Translations under genes and position numbers: made by a program | The notes under the pieces: generated by a model | What the model saw: only the letters and a program-made list of their open reading frames with translations | What the model was told of the DNA's origin: nothing | The model's database searches: none | Source: Candidatus Mcinerneyibacteriota bacterium | GTDB lineage: Bacteria; Macinerneyibacteriota; Macinerneyibacteria; Macinerneyibacteriales; DSCS01 | Assembly (NCBI GenBank): GCA_016937175.1 | Contig: JAFGWL010000047.1 | Coordinates: forward strand, 1-6,733 | Length of the DNA stretch: 6,733 nucleotides | Direction: 5' to 3' | In this document: positions 1-6,347 of the stretch, in pieces | Numbering within the stretch: position 1 is the stretch's first letter | Layout: each line of letters starts with the position of its first letter

Positions 1-1
1 A

Positions 2-268
2 GAGGATCCTTTTGACATGATTTTCCTGGATGCGGCCAAAAAGATGTATCCTCGTCTCTTTCCGCTTCTCCTCAAACGTTTGGCCCCCGGAGGGATCTGG
101 CTGACCGACGATGTCTTTCTGGAGATGGCCCGTTTCCCGGCACATATCAGGGGAATCAACCAGGCCCTCCGCCGTTTCAACTCTCTGGTCTACAAAGAGG
201 AGAGCCTTCAGTCTGTGATGATCCCCCTCTCCCATGGGCTTCTCCTGTGCAGGAAAAAAGAGTCATGA
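2..268 (+). CDS. O-methyltransferase, C-terminal part (5' end outside window)
   Basis: This is the last 88 codons of a SAM-dependent O-methyltransferase; the reading frame is open to the window edge, so the start and the SAM-binding N-terminal half are missing. The fragment begins EDPFDMIFLDAAKKMY, which fits the 'FDxIFxDAxKxxY' strand of the COMT/CCoAOMT/YrrM-like family, where the Asp (codon 29-31) is a metal ligand. It continues with LAPGGIWLTDDVF, the family's 'L.pGG...DN' strand, and ends in SHGLLLCRKK, the usual terminal beta strand. Members methylate small catechol-like hydroxyls or tRNA hydroxyuridine; the substrate cannot be read from this piece. The usual Asp-Asn metal pair appears as Asp-Asp (107-112). 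The next gene starts 44 nt downstream with its own promoter-like sequence, so the two need not share a transcript. The family call is firm and the substrate unknown. Confidence 0.8.
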   Translation, partial: EDPFDMIFLDAAKKMYPRLFPLLLKRLAPGGIWLTDDVFLEMARFPAHIRGINQALRRFNSLVYKEESLQSVMIPLSHGLLLCRKKES

Positions 269-278
269 AGCAATCGTC

Positions 279-306
279 TTGACTTTTCACGGGAAGCTCA
301 TACAAT
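279..306 (+). promoter_or_regulatory. Sigma70-type promoter for rlmD, leaderless geometry
   Basis: A -35 box TTGACT (279-284, 5 of 6 consensus) and a -10 box TACAAT (301-306, 5 of 6) are separated by 16 nt. The -10 ends 6 nt before the rlmD ATG at 313, so the expected start of transcription falls on or next to the A of that ATG. No Shine-Dalgarno sequence sits at a usable distance; the nearest purine run (GGGAAG, 291-296) is 16 nt away and lies between the two promoter boxes. The assignment is inferred from sequence only. Confidence 0.65.
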
Positions 307-312
307 CACGGT

Positions 313-1722
313 ATGGAATCGTTGCAGAAGGGGACAATCCTCGATATCACCGTTGAAGATCTCAATACATCCTGTGAAGGGCTGGCCCGTGTCGACGGGA
401 TGGTCCTTTTTGTTCCGGGCCTGCTTCCCGGGGAGAAGGCTTCTGTCAGGATAACAGAGGTCAAAAAAGGGTATGCCCGCGGGGAGTGTCTGAAAATATC
501 CGAAAAAGCGCATTTCCGTGAAACTCCCGCCTGTCCCCATTATGACCTTTGCGGCGGTTGTGATTTTATGCATGTCAAATACGATAAAGCCATGGAGCTC
601 AAAGCCCATATTGTGGCGGAAAACCTCAAGAGGTTGGGCCATGTGAGCTGGGATGAAAAAAAGATCAAGCTGATCCCGGCAGAGAATAAAGTCCATTACC
701 GGAACAAATTTCTCCTCCCTGTCCGGGCTGACAAGGAGGGACGGTTTGTCTGCGGCGCCTTCCGACGGGGAAGCCGAGAAGTGATTCCTATTCCCCACTG
801 TCTGACCCAGGACCTGGCCGCCCGAGACGTGATGAACTACATCGCCGAAAAAGCTCCTCAATACGGAATCAAGCCCTTTAACGAAAAAACCAGGGAGGGT
901 TATCTCAAGGGGATCGGCTATCGCATGGAGAAGAGGAACAAAAAGATGATGCTGATCTTTGTCATCACATCAGAGGATACGGCCCCCTTACAACCTCTTC
1001 TGGACGATCTCGACTTTAAGTTCGGCCATATCGATTCGATTTACGCTAACATCAATCCGGATCCGGACCATACGGGACTCAGCAGAAAGAATATCCATAT
1101 CAGCGGAAAAGAGTTTCTGGACATGTATCTCGGGAAAGCTATGTATAAAGTGGGACCCTCCACCTTTTTCCAGGTCAACAGCAGGCAGGCGGAACTCTTG
1201 TTCCAGCATGTCCTGAGCCTTCTTCCCTTTGAACGGTGGGGAGCGGTCTGGGACCTCTATGCAGGGGTGGGAGCCCTCTCTTTTTTCCTCGCTTCGGAAT
1301 TCAAACGTCTTTATGCCGTGGAGATCGACCCTGATTCGGTGGAAATGGCGGAAAAAAACAAAAACAGGAATTTCGCTGATAATGTCACGGTGATCCGCGG
1401 GGATCTGGAGAGCTTGGATGTCACTCAGCTGGAAAAGCCGGAGGTGGTTGTGACTGACCCGCCGCGCACCGGCCTCTCGGAAAAACTCGTCACTCAGCTG
1501 AATAAGCTCCGGCCCACGAAGATCGTCCTGATCTCCTGTGATTCAGCAACCCTGGCGAGAGACCTGGACCGTTTGTCTGAACAGTATGCCCTCAAGTCCA
1601 TGGCTCTTGCGGACATGTTCCCCATGACCCGCCATATTGAGACAGTGACGCTGCTGCAAAGAAGAGAAGGAGAGGATGATGAGACAAGACCCCTTGATCA
1701 GGAAATCCCTGGATTATCATAA
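313..1722 (+). CDS. rlmD: 23S rRNA (uracil-5-)-methyltransferase, RlmD/RumA family
   Basis: Cytoplasmic enzyme that transfers a methyl group from SAM to C5 of a uridine in 23S rRNA (U1939 in E. coli; some relatives modify U747 or both, so the exact site is not certain). The 469-residue protein has an N-terminal TRAM RNA-binding domain (about 5-60), then Fe-S cluster cysteines C74, C80, C83 and C163 (C-x5-C-x2-C plus a distant fourth). The Rossmann methyltransferase domain shows FFQVN (285-289), the SAM loop [12 protein letters not shown] (314-325), DPPRTGL (382-388), the catalytic nucleophile C409 in [11 protein letters not shown], and the proposed general base E443 in [13 protein letters not shown]. 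The ATG at 313 is the only start: an in-frame TGA lies at 280-282 with no start codon between, and TRAM begins immediately. About 19 residues follow the usual family end and overlap the next gene. Family call is very secure. Confidence 0.95.
   Translation: MESLQKGTILDITVEDLNTSCEGLARVDGMVLFVPGLLPGEKASVRITEVKKGYARGECLKISEKAHFRETPACPHYDLCGGCDFMHVKYDKAMELKAHIVAENLKRLGHVSWDEKKIKLIPAENKVHYRNKFLLPVRADKEGRFVCGAFRRGSREVIPIPHCLTQDLAARDVMNYIAEKAPQYGIKPFNEKTREGYLKGIGYRMEKRNKKMMLIFVITSEDTAPLQPLLDDLDFKFGHIDSIYANINPDPDHTGLSRKNIHISGKEFLDMYLGKAMYKVGPSTFFQVNSRQAELLFQHVLSLLPFERWGAVWDLYAGVGALSFFLASEFKRLYAVEIDPDSVEMAEKNKNRNFADNVTVIRGDLESLDVTQLEKPEVVVTDPPRTGLSEKLVTQLNKLRPTKIVLISCDSATLARDLDRLSEQYALKSMALADMFPMTRHIETVTLLQRREGEDDETRPLDQEIPGLS
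1667..1672 (+). promoter_or_regulatory. Shine-Dalgarno site that chooses the malic enzyme start
   Basis: AAGGAG (1667-1672) lies inside the end of rlmD. Two consecutive ATG codons follow at 1676 and 1679. Spacing is 3 nt to the first and 6 nt to the second, so the second ATG (1679) is the better placed start. The site implies translation coupled to, or at least independent of, termination of rlmD, which stops 44 nt further on. Confidence 0.65.
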
Positions 1723-2962
1723 GAGAAGCCCCGCAGGGAAAACAGCCATCCATGTGACCAAACCCTGCTCGACCCAGGAGGAGCTTTCCCTGGCCTATAC
1801 CCCGGGAGTAGCCTATCCCTGCCTGGAGATCGAAAAGAATCCTGCAACAGTTTTTGAATATACCAATAAAGGAAACCTGGTGGGGGTCATCTCCAACGGA
1901 ACAGCGGTCCTGGGGCTGGGCGATATCGGGCCGGCTGCGTCCAAACCGGTCATGGAAGGCAAGGGAGTCCTCTTCAAGCGTTTTGCCGGTATCGATGTCT
2001 TTGATATCGAGATCGCAGAAAAAGATCCGGAGAGGTTTATTGAGATCGTCAAGAGTCTTGAACCCACTTTTGGCGGGATAAACCTGGAGGATATTAAAGC
2101 CCCGGAATGTTTTCTTATAGAAGAGAGGCTGAAAAGAGAGACTTCCATCCCCGTCTTTCATGATGACCAGCACGGGACAGCAGTGATCGTGGGAGCCGGG
2201 CTCCTGAATGCTCTGGAGCTGGCTGGGAAAAAGATCGATGAGATACGCGTCGTCTTTCTGGGAGCAGGGGCTGCCGGTATCGCCTGTGCCCGGTTTATCG
2301 TCTCTCTGGGTGTGCTGAAGGAGAATATTCTTCTTTTTGATAGTCACGGACTGGTGGCTCCCGGGCGTTCTGACCTGGATGAACAGAAACGCTTCTTTGC
2401 GCAAACCGGCCCTGACACCTATGCGGAGGCTCTCCGGGGAGCGGATGTCTTCATCGGGCTTTCCCGGGGAGACATGGTCTCGGCGGATATGGTACGCGCC
2501 ATGGCTGAACGGCCCGTTATCTTTGCCCTGGCCAATCCCTTTCCTGAAATCACTTATGAAGAGGCTTGCGCTGCCCGCAAAGATGTGATCATGGCCACAG
2601 GGCGAAGTGATTATCCCAATCAGATCAATAATGTCCTGGGATTCCCCTATATCTTCAGAGGAGCTTTGGACGTTTCGGCCCGGAGCATCACCGAGGGGAT
2701 GAAGATCGCCGCCGCTGAAGCGCTGGCCCGGCTGGCGCGGGAGAATGTCCCCGCTTATCTTTCTGAGATCTATAAAAGGCCTCTGGAGTTCGGCCCCGAC
2801 TATATCATCCCTGTCCCCTTCGACCGCCGAGTGCTCATCGAAGAGTCGTCAGCTGTCGCCATGGCGGCTGTCAAAGAAGGGATCGCCGGGCGCCCCCTTT
2901 CCAGGGAGGATTATCGTGCTTCTTTACGAAACCTTTCTGAGAAGCTTTCCGGGCAGGAGTAA
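1679..2962 (+). CDS. Malic enzyme (oxaloacetate-decarboxylating malate dehydrogenase), short form
   Basis: Oxidatively decarboxylates L-malate to pyruvate and CO2 using NAD(P)+ and Mg2+/Mn2+, feeding pyruvate and reducing power in the cytoplasm. The 427-residue protein is the MaeB-type malic enzyme core without the C-terminal phosphotransacetylase-like domain of enterobacterial MaeB. Numbering from 1679: catalytic Tyr40 in YTPGVA, Lys95 in [13 protein letters not shown], metal ligands E137/D138 (NLEDIKAP) and D163 (HDDQHGT), the dinucleotide loop GAGAAG (195-200), then NPFPEI and [19 protein letters not shown] near the C-terminal part of the active site. Cofactor preference is not decided by what I can see. 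The first 44 nt overlap rlmD in another frame, so the two are probably cotranscribed, with no obvious functional link. The gene ends 4 nt from the stop of convergent mscS. The call of malic enzyme is very secure. Confidence 0.95.
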   Translation: MRQDPLIRKSLDYHKRSPAGKTAIHVTKPCSTQEELSLAYTPGVAYPCLEIEKNPATVFEYTNKGNLVGVISNGTAVLGLGDIGPAASKPVMEGKGVLFKRFAGIDVFDIEIAEKDPERFIEIVKSLEPTFGGINLEDIKAPECFLIEERLKRETSIPVFHDDQHGTAVIVGAGLLNALELAGKKIDEIRVVFLGAGAAGIACARFIVSLGVLKENILLFDSHGLVAPGRSDLDEQKRFFAQTGPDTYAEALRGADVFIGLSRGDMVSADMVRAMAERPVIFALANPFPEITYEEACAARKDVIMATGRSDYPNQINNVLGFPYIFRGALDVSARSITEGMKIAAAEALARLARENVPAYLSEIYKRPLEFGPDYIIPVPFDRRVLIEESSAVAMAAVKEGIAGRPLSREDYRASLRNLSEKLSGQE

Positions 2963-2966
2963 CGGG

Positions 2967-3809
2967 TCACTTCTTCTGAGAGGCCACAGGGAAGGGTTTG
3001 GTGGTTTCCCCGGTGTAGACCGAGATGTGCGGGAAGGGGATCTCGATGGATTCTTTCCTGAACCGCTCCAGGATCTCTGTCATAATGCTGTTTTTCAAGT
3101 CGGTATAATCGTTCTTTTCAAACCAGAGCCCTAAAAGGAGAGCGACTCCGCTTGTCCCGAACTCTTTGATCAAAAAGTAGGGAGCCGGGTCATCCAGACA
3201 ATAGGGGTTTTTCATGGCGATATCCATAAGGACGCCCCGGACGTGGGAGAGGTCTTCTTTATAAGCTACACTCAATTCGAAGTTCATGCGCCTGAGGGGG
3301 TAGCGTGTGATATTGGTGACATTGGTATTGATGATCGTCGTGTTGGGGATACGGATAAAAAGGTTATCGAATGTCTTCAGCTTGATAGAGAGCAGATCCA
3401 TGGATTCCACGATCCCCAGTTTCCCTTCGACGCTGATGATGTCGCCCAGGGCGAAGGGCTTTTCGGAGACGAGAAAGATACCGCTGATGATGTTGGAGAT
3501 GCTGGTCTGGGCGGCAAATCCGATGGCGATTCCGGCGATCCCCGCTGCGCCGAAGATGGCGCTCATCTTGACGCCGGCCTGCTGAAGGACATAGAAGAGA
3601 AGGAGGATGATACCTGTATAAAAAATTCCTTTGCGTGTCAGCATCTGGACCTGGGGGGAGTATTTTTTCCCCATTCTTTTTCCTATAAAATGAGTTATGA
3701 CCTTAAGAAGAAGTGTCCCCCCGAAGAGGACAGCTAAAGACCTGATAACGACCGGCAGGGCCGGATGAGTCAGGATCGATTTGATGAACTCGGTAAATCC
3801 GGAAAACAT
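2967..3809 (-). CDS. mscS: MscS-family small-conductance mechanosensitive channel
   Basis: Inner-membrane channel that opens under membrane tension to release solutes on hypo-osmotic shock; the family works as a homoheptamer. Its 280 residues are close to E. coli MscS (286). Hydrophobic segments lie at about 17-40 and 60-79. The pore helix TM3 runs about 83-113, Gly/Ala-rich, with FAAQTSISNIISG (98-110). The beta domain follows (KPFALGDIISVEG, 117-129; IPNTTIINTNVTN, 154-166; RYPLRRMNFELSVAY, 169-183), then the alpha/beta vestibule domain to about residue 264. By alignment from memory to E. coli MscS, constriction residues L105 and L109 become I94 and F98, and the hinge G113 becomes T102. It follows the DUF432-like gene after 8 nt, and its Shine-Dalgarno site overlaps that gene's stop codon. 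Family call is secure; conductance and gating behaviour cannot be read. Confidence 0.93.
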   Translation of the reverse strand: MFSGFTEFIKSILTHPALPVVIRSLAVLFGGTLLLKVITHFIGKRMGKKYSPQVQMLTRKGIFYTGIILLLFYVLQQAGVKMSAIFGAAGIAGIAIGFAAQTSISNIISGIFLVSEKPFALGDIISVEGKLGIVESMDLLSIKLKTFDNLFIRIPNTTIINTNVTNITRYPLRRMNFELSVAYKEDLSHVRGVLMDIAMKNPYCLDDPAPYFLIKEFGTSGVALLLGLWFEKNDYTDLKNSIMTEILERFRKESIEIPFPHISVYTGETTKPFPVASQKK

Positions 3810-3811
3810 AT

Positions 3812-3820
3812 ATCACCTCA
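3812..3820 (-). promoter_or_regulatory. Extended Shine-Dalgarno of mscS overlapping the upstream stop codon
   Basis: Read on the minus strand the sequence is TGAGGTGATATATG. GAGGTGAT matches the extended anti-Shine-Dalgarno complement, and the TGA at 3820-3818 is the stop of the preceding gene. A ribosome finishing the DUF432-like protein therefore terminates on the initiation site of mscS, a typical arrangement for translational coupling. It also fixes the mscS start at 3809. Confidence 0.75.
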
Positions 3821-4558
3821 CGACATGACCGTGACTTTTTTCAGGAAAGTGGCAAAGCGGGTGAAATAGTCTTTTGAAGCCTTTCTTCTGGGCCGGGCCA
3901 CGGTCTCAATACCGGAAGAAGCAGGCCTCATGAGTTTGATATCCTGTTTATTATTGGGGCTGATGGTAAATTTTTGTCTGTCGGTGAAGAGATATCCCGC
4001 TTCATTCTTATAAAGGGCTGTGAAGGGGACATAGAGGATAAGCCGCTTGACGTCGAATGAGATCCTGGATTTGTTTTCAATAATGATCTCCATGTAGGCG
4101 GCGTCAGGGAGCAGTGTGCTGTCATCTTTCATGGGCTCCTGATGATGGGTATAGCCCAGGTCACCGTTCTGTCCCACTTCCCCGATCCATGTCTTTGAGA
4201 ACTCTTTGAGGATGATGTCTTTTACAGGAAGGCCGTTGACGGTCAGGGTCGCCCAGAGGGGGACAGGGATGAAGAAGGAGACAGTAGCGCCTGCCAGGAC
4301 ATAAATACTCCGGGCCGGGTCAAGGGAGAGAGGCTTGTCCGGAAGTGAGGGGGAAAGGGCGATCTCCGTACCCGAAACGAGAGCTTTGTCGGGAAGGATG
4401 ATATCGGTCTGGAGTTCTTCTTTTCTCCCCGAATGAAGAAAGATCTGAAGCCTTCCTTCGTGGATAGCTGCAGAGAATTTTTTCCCGTATGCTGTAAAAC
4501 GTAAAGGGCTGTTCTCTTCGGTGATCATCTCTTTGTAAAGGGCCGCCTCTGCTTTCAT
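3818..4558 (-). CDS. DUF432-like protein of unknown function, first gene of the mscS operon
   Basis: A 246-residue protein with no recognised enzymatic motif. I see no signal peptide and no clear transmembrane helix; hydrophobic stretches such as SIYVLAGATVSFFIPVPL (84-101) alternate like beta strands, and the C-terminus is basic (ARPRRKASKD, 221-230), so a mainly beta, cytoplasmic protein is likely. The order of elements (a strand-rich segment with FFIPVPLWATLTVNG; SKTWIGEVGQNGDLGYTHHQ; LPDAAYMEIIIENKSRISFDVKR split at 150-172; then LFTDRQKFTIS) resembles DUF432, a family I know mainly from archaea, but this is from memory. Tight coupling to mscS suggests a role with the channel or in osmotic or envelope stress. 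The start at 4558 fits a leaderless promoter; an alternative is the ATG at codon 11 (4528), preceded by AAAGAG. The gene is real; the function is unknown. Confidence 0.8.
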   Translation of the reverse strand: MKAEAALYKEMITEENSPLRFTAYGKKFSAAIHEGRLQIFLHSGRKEELQTDIILPDKALVSGTEIALSPSLPDKPLSLDPARSIYVLAGATVSFFIPVPLWATLTVNGLPVKDIILKEFSKTWIGEVGQNGDLGYTHHQEPMKDDSTLLPDAAYMEIIIENKSRISFDVKRLILYVPFTALYKNEAGYLFTDRQKFTISPNNKQDIKLMRPASSGIETVARPRRKASKDYFTRFATFLKKVTVMS

Positions 4559-4564
4559 ACTCTA

Positions 4565-4593
4565 ATCATAGGTGAAAAAAGGGAAAAAATCAA
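4565..4593 (-). promoter_or_regulatory. Promoter for the DUF432-like gene and mscS, leaderless geometry
   Basis: On the minus strand a -35 box TTGATT (4593-4588, 4 of 6 consensus) and a -10 box TATGAT (4570-4565, 5 of 6) are separated by the ideal 17 nt. The -10 ends 6 nt before the ATG at 4558, so transcription should start on or beside that codon. No Shine-Dalgarno sequence fits in the remaining 6 nt. The spacer consists largely of two T-runs on this strand (A-runs on the plus strand), which may bend the DNA. Confidence 0.65.
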
Positions 4594-4622
4594 AGGGTAA
4601 TTGAGGGAGGTTTTTTACGGGC

Positions 4623-4650
4623 TTGATGAGGGCTGATAATCTGATATAAT
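4623..4650 (+). promoter_or_regulatory. Promoter for corA and downstream genes, near-leaderless geometry
   Basis: A perfect -10 TATAAT (4645-4650) is preceded after 16 nt by TTGATG (4623-4628, 4 of 6 for -35). The -10 ends 9 nt before the corA ATG at 4660, so the 5' leader would be about 0-4 nt. No GGAGG-like sequence lies in the 20 nt before the ATG. A second, weaker -10-like hexamer GATAAT (4635-4640) sits 10 nt upstream but lacks a good -35. CTGATA is directly repeated at 4633-4638 and 4641-4646. Confidence 0.7.
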
Positions 4651-4659
4651 AAAAAGACC

Positions 4660-5736
4660 ATGCTGAAAGTAAAAAACTTCAAACCGAGATTCTTTGCAAA
4701 AAAAGCAGGCCTTCCCCCGGGGGATATAGACCAGGGAGAACGCGGGTATCAGGAGGAGGAGACCGATCTCTGCCTGATCCGTTATCATGAGGGGGGGTTT
4801 ACGACTGAAAAGGCCGCAGACTTGAACAGGCTTACTCCGGGGGCTGAACAAGAGCGGCTCTGGCTCAGAGTCCGCGGCTTGGGGGATATCCCACTTCTGA
4901 AGAAGGTCTGTGATGCCATCGGGATACATAAACTTCATCTGGAAGATATACTTTCTCCCTACCTTCGCCCGAAACTTGAAAAACTCTCCCGGGGGCTCTT
5001 TTTCGTGGGGACCCACTATGAGATCGAAAAGACAAGCGAACTTTTTTCAGGGAGCAATATCTCCATTTTCTTCAGCGACAGACTTCTGGTCACTTTTGAA
5101 AGCCAGAAAGACTTCATTCTGGATGCGATCGAAGAACGTATTGTGAAAAGAAACGGGGTTGTCCATGAGAAGAGCCTGAATTACCTCTTTTATGCTCTCC
5201 TGGACATTCTCAATGACTCTCACTATGTGGTCCTGGATACCCTGTCTGAGGCCCTGGAGAGCCTGGAGGAGCTGGTCATGAAGGAGCCCGGCCCCGCGAC
5301 TTTGAACCGTCTCTATCATGTCCGCAAGATAGTTTTGGATATCAAAAAGAACATCTGGTCTTTTCGCGAGGTCTCCGCTAAACTTAATATATTCTGGAGC
5401 CGGGAAGAGGAGCCGGACCTCTCTCTCTACCGGGCCGATCTTCATGACCATGTGGCCCAATGCCTGGATATGGTGGAGACCATGCGGGAGATGATCTCAG
5501 GGTTGGTGGAGCTCCATATGTCTGCGGTGAGCAACCGGATGAATGAGGTCATGAAGATCCTGACAATCGCAGGCTCGATCTTCATCCCCCTGACCTTTAT
5601 CGCGGGGGTCTACGGGATGAACTTTGACTTCATGCCGGAATTGAAGTGGCGCTTCGGATATCCGGCGATTTTAATTATCATGTCCCTTCTGGCGGCGGGC
5701 ATGCTGATTTTTTTCAAAAAGAAAAAATGGTTTTAG
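4660..5736 (+). CDS. corA: Magnesium/cobalt transport protein CorA
   Basis: Pentameric inner-membrane channel for Mg2+ (also Co2+/Ni2+) uptake. The 358 residues match Thermotoga maritima CorA (351) along the whole length, from KKAGLPPGD near the N-terminus to the KKKKWF end. A large cytoplasmic alpha/beta and coiled-coil domain occupies about 1-290, TM1 about 298-318, the signature YGMN at 318-321 with FMPEL after it, and TM2 about 333-352. With a +7 offset to the T. maritima protein, D89 is D96, D253 is D260, N288 is N295, L294 is L301 and T305 is T312; the regulatory-site D277 is E284 and the gate-region M302 is I309. The ATG at 4660 is the only plausible start: an in-frame TGA lies at 4642-4644 and no ATG, GTG or TTG codon occurs before the conserved GLPPG. 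It lacks a Shine-Dalgarno site. It is divergent from the DUF432-like/mscS pair. Confidence 0.95.
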   Translation: MLKVKNFKPRFFAKKAGLPPGDIDQGERGYQEEETDLCLIRYHEGGFTTEKAADLNRLTPGAEQERLWLRVRGLGDIPLLKKVCDAIGIHKLHLEDILSPYLRPKLEKLSRGLFFVGTHYEIEKTSELFSGSNISIFFSDRLLVTFESQKDFILDAIEERIVKRNGVVHEKSLNYLFYALLDILNDSHYVVLDTLSEALESLEELVMKEPGPATLNRLYHVRKIVLDIKKNIWSFREVSAKLNIFWSREEEPDLSLYRADLHDHVAQCLDMVETMREMISGLVELHMSAVSNRMNEVMKILTIAGSIFIPLTFIAGVYGMNFDFMPELKWRFGYPAILIIMSLLAAGMLIFFKKKKWF

Positions 5737-5750
5737 TCTTTCCCCTAACA

Positions 5751-5758
5751 AAAGGAGG
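5751..5758 (+). promoter_or_regulatory. Strong Shine-Dalgarno site fixing a GTG start for the nitroreductase
   Basis: AAAGGAGG (5751-5758) is a near-perfect Shine-Dalgarno sequence 7 nt before GTG at 5766, which is in frame with the nitroreductase. In-frame ATG codons upstream (5646, 5727) lie inside corA, lack such a site and would add residues foreign to the family, so the GTG is preferred. Confidence 0.85.
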
Positions 5759-5765
5759 TCATCCT

Positions 5766-6338
5766 GTGATAAGAGATCTTGTCATCAAGAACAGAAGTTA
5801 CAGGCGTTTCGATCAATCCCGAGAGATCGCAGAAGGGACATTAAGGGAACTGGTGGATCTGGCCCGTCTTTCCGCTTCAGGGATGAATGCCCAGCCTCTT
5901 AAGTATATTCTGAGCGCTGATAAGAAAAAAAACGATATCATCTTCCCCACCCTGGCCTGGGCGGCCTATCTCAAAGAGTGGGACGGCCCTCAGGAGGGGG
6001 AGCGCCCTTCAGCCTATATTGTGATGCTCGGAGACACGACAATACGCAAGAATTTCGGGTATGATCCGGGAATCGCTGCCCAAAGCATACTGCTCGGCGC
6101 GGTGGAGAAGGGGATCGGCGGCTGTATGATCGCGTCGGTGAAACGCGAAGTCCTTCAGAACAAACTCCGGATACCCGACTGGTATGAGATTCTCCTGGTC
6201 CTGGCGTTGGGATATCCTGCTGAAACGGTGGTTCTTGACGAAATAGAACATAGCGGAGATATCAAATACTGGCGGGACGAGAAGGATATCCACCATGTCC
6301 CTAAACGGAAACTGGATGATATCATCCTGAAACTGTAA
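5766..6338 (+). CDS. Nitroreductase family FMN-dependent oxidoreductase
   Basis: A 190-residue cytoplasmic flavoprotein of the nitroreductase superfamily, whose members use FMN and NAD(P)H to reduce nitro compounds, quinones, flavins or other acceptors, usually as a dimer. Read from GTG, the N-terminus is MIRDLVIKNRSYRRF, with the phosphate-binding RSYRRF (10-15) typical of the family. ARLSASGMNAQPLKY (33-47) supplies the next flavin-contact segment, DPGIAAQSILLGAVEKGIGGC (split at 100-120) the central helix and Gly-rich turn, and LALGYPAE (146-153) the conserved strand end. The true substrate cannot be read. It starts 29 nt after corA and is followed after 9 nt by bcp, so the three are probably on one transcript, the last two forming a redox or detoxification pair. 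No ferredoxin-type cysteine clusters are present. The family is secure, the physiological role is not. Confidence 0.9.
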   Translation: MIRDLVIKNRSYRRFDQSREIAEGTLRELVDLARLSASGMNAQPLKYILSADKKKNDIIFPTLAWAAYLKEWDGPQEGERPSAYIVMLGDTTIRKNFGYDPGIAAQSILLGAVEKGIGGCMIASVKREVLQNKLRIPDWYEILLVLALGYPAETVVLDEIEHSGDIKYWRDEKDIHHVPKRKLDDIILKL

Positions 6339-6347
6339 GAGGAGATT

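Noticed and set aside
261-287. Possible weak terminator after the O-methyltransferase: AGTCA pairing with TGACT followed by a short T-run
   Set aside because: The stem is only 5 bp plus two more pairs after a mismatch, is AT-rich, the T-run is short, and it overlaps the rlmD -35 box. Not convincing as an intrinsic terminator.
298-861. Minus-strand open frame of 187 codons opposite the start of rlmD
   Set aside because: Shadow of the conserved TRAM and Fe-S region of rlmD; no motif.
1592-2404. Long minus-strand open frame (270 codons) opposite the end of rlmD and the malic enzyme gene
   Set aside because: It lies antisense to two well-supported conserved proteins, shows no recognisable family motif, and has the low-complexity mix typical of a shadow frame.
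3243-3737. Plus-strand open frame of 164 codons opposite mscS
   Set aside because: Acidic, repetitive composition mirrors the conserved hydrophobic MscS codons read in antisense; no independent support.
5641-5675. Possible promoter inside the corA 3' end (TTGAAG ... TTTAAT) for the nitroreductase
   Set aside because: Spacing is about 23 nt, too long for sigma70, and the short 29-nt gap with a strong Shine-Dalgarno suits readthrough from corA.
5707-5728. T-run followed by A-run near the end of corA, resembling a hairpin
   Set aside because: It encodes the conserved C-terminal FFKKKKWF of CorA, has no GC stem, and nitroreductase follows closely with a strong ribosome site.
5646-5765. Longer nitroreductase starting at ATG 5646 or 5727
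   Set aside because: Both starts lie within corA without a ribosome site and would add residues unlike the family N-terminus; GTG 5766 has a near-perfect Shine-Dalgarno.
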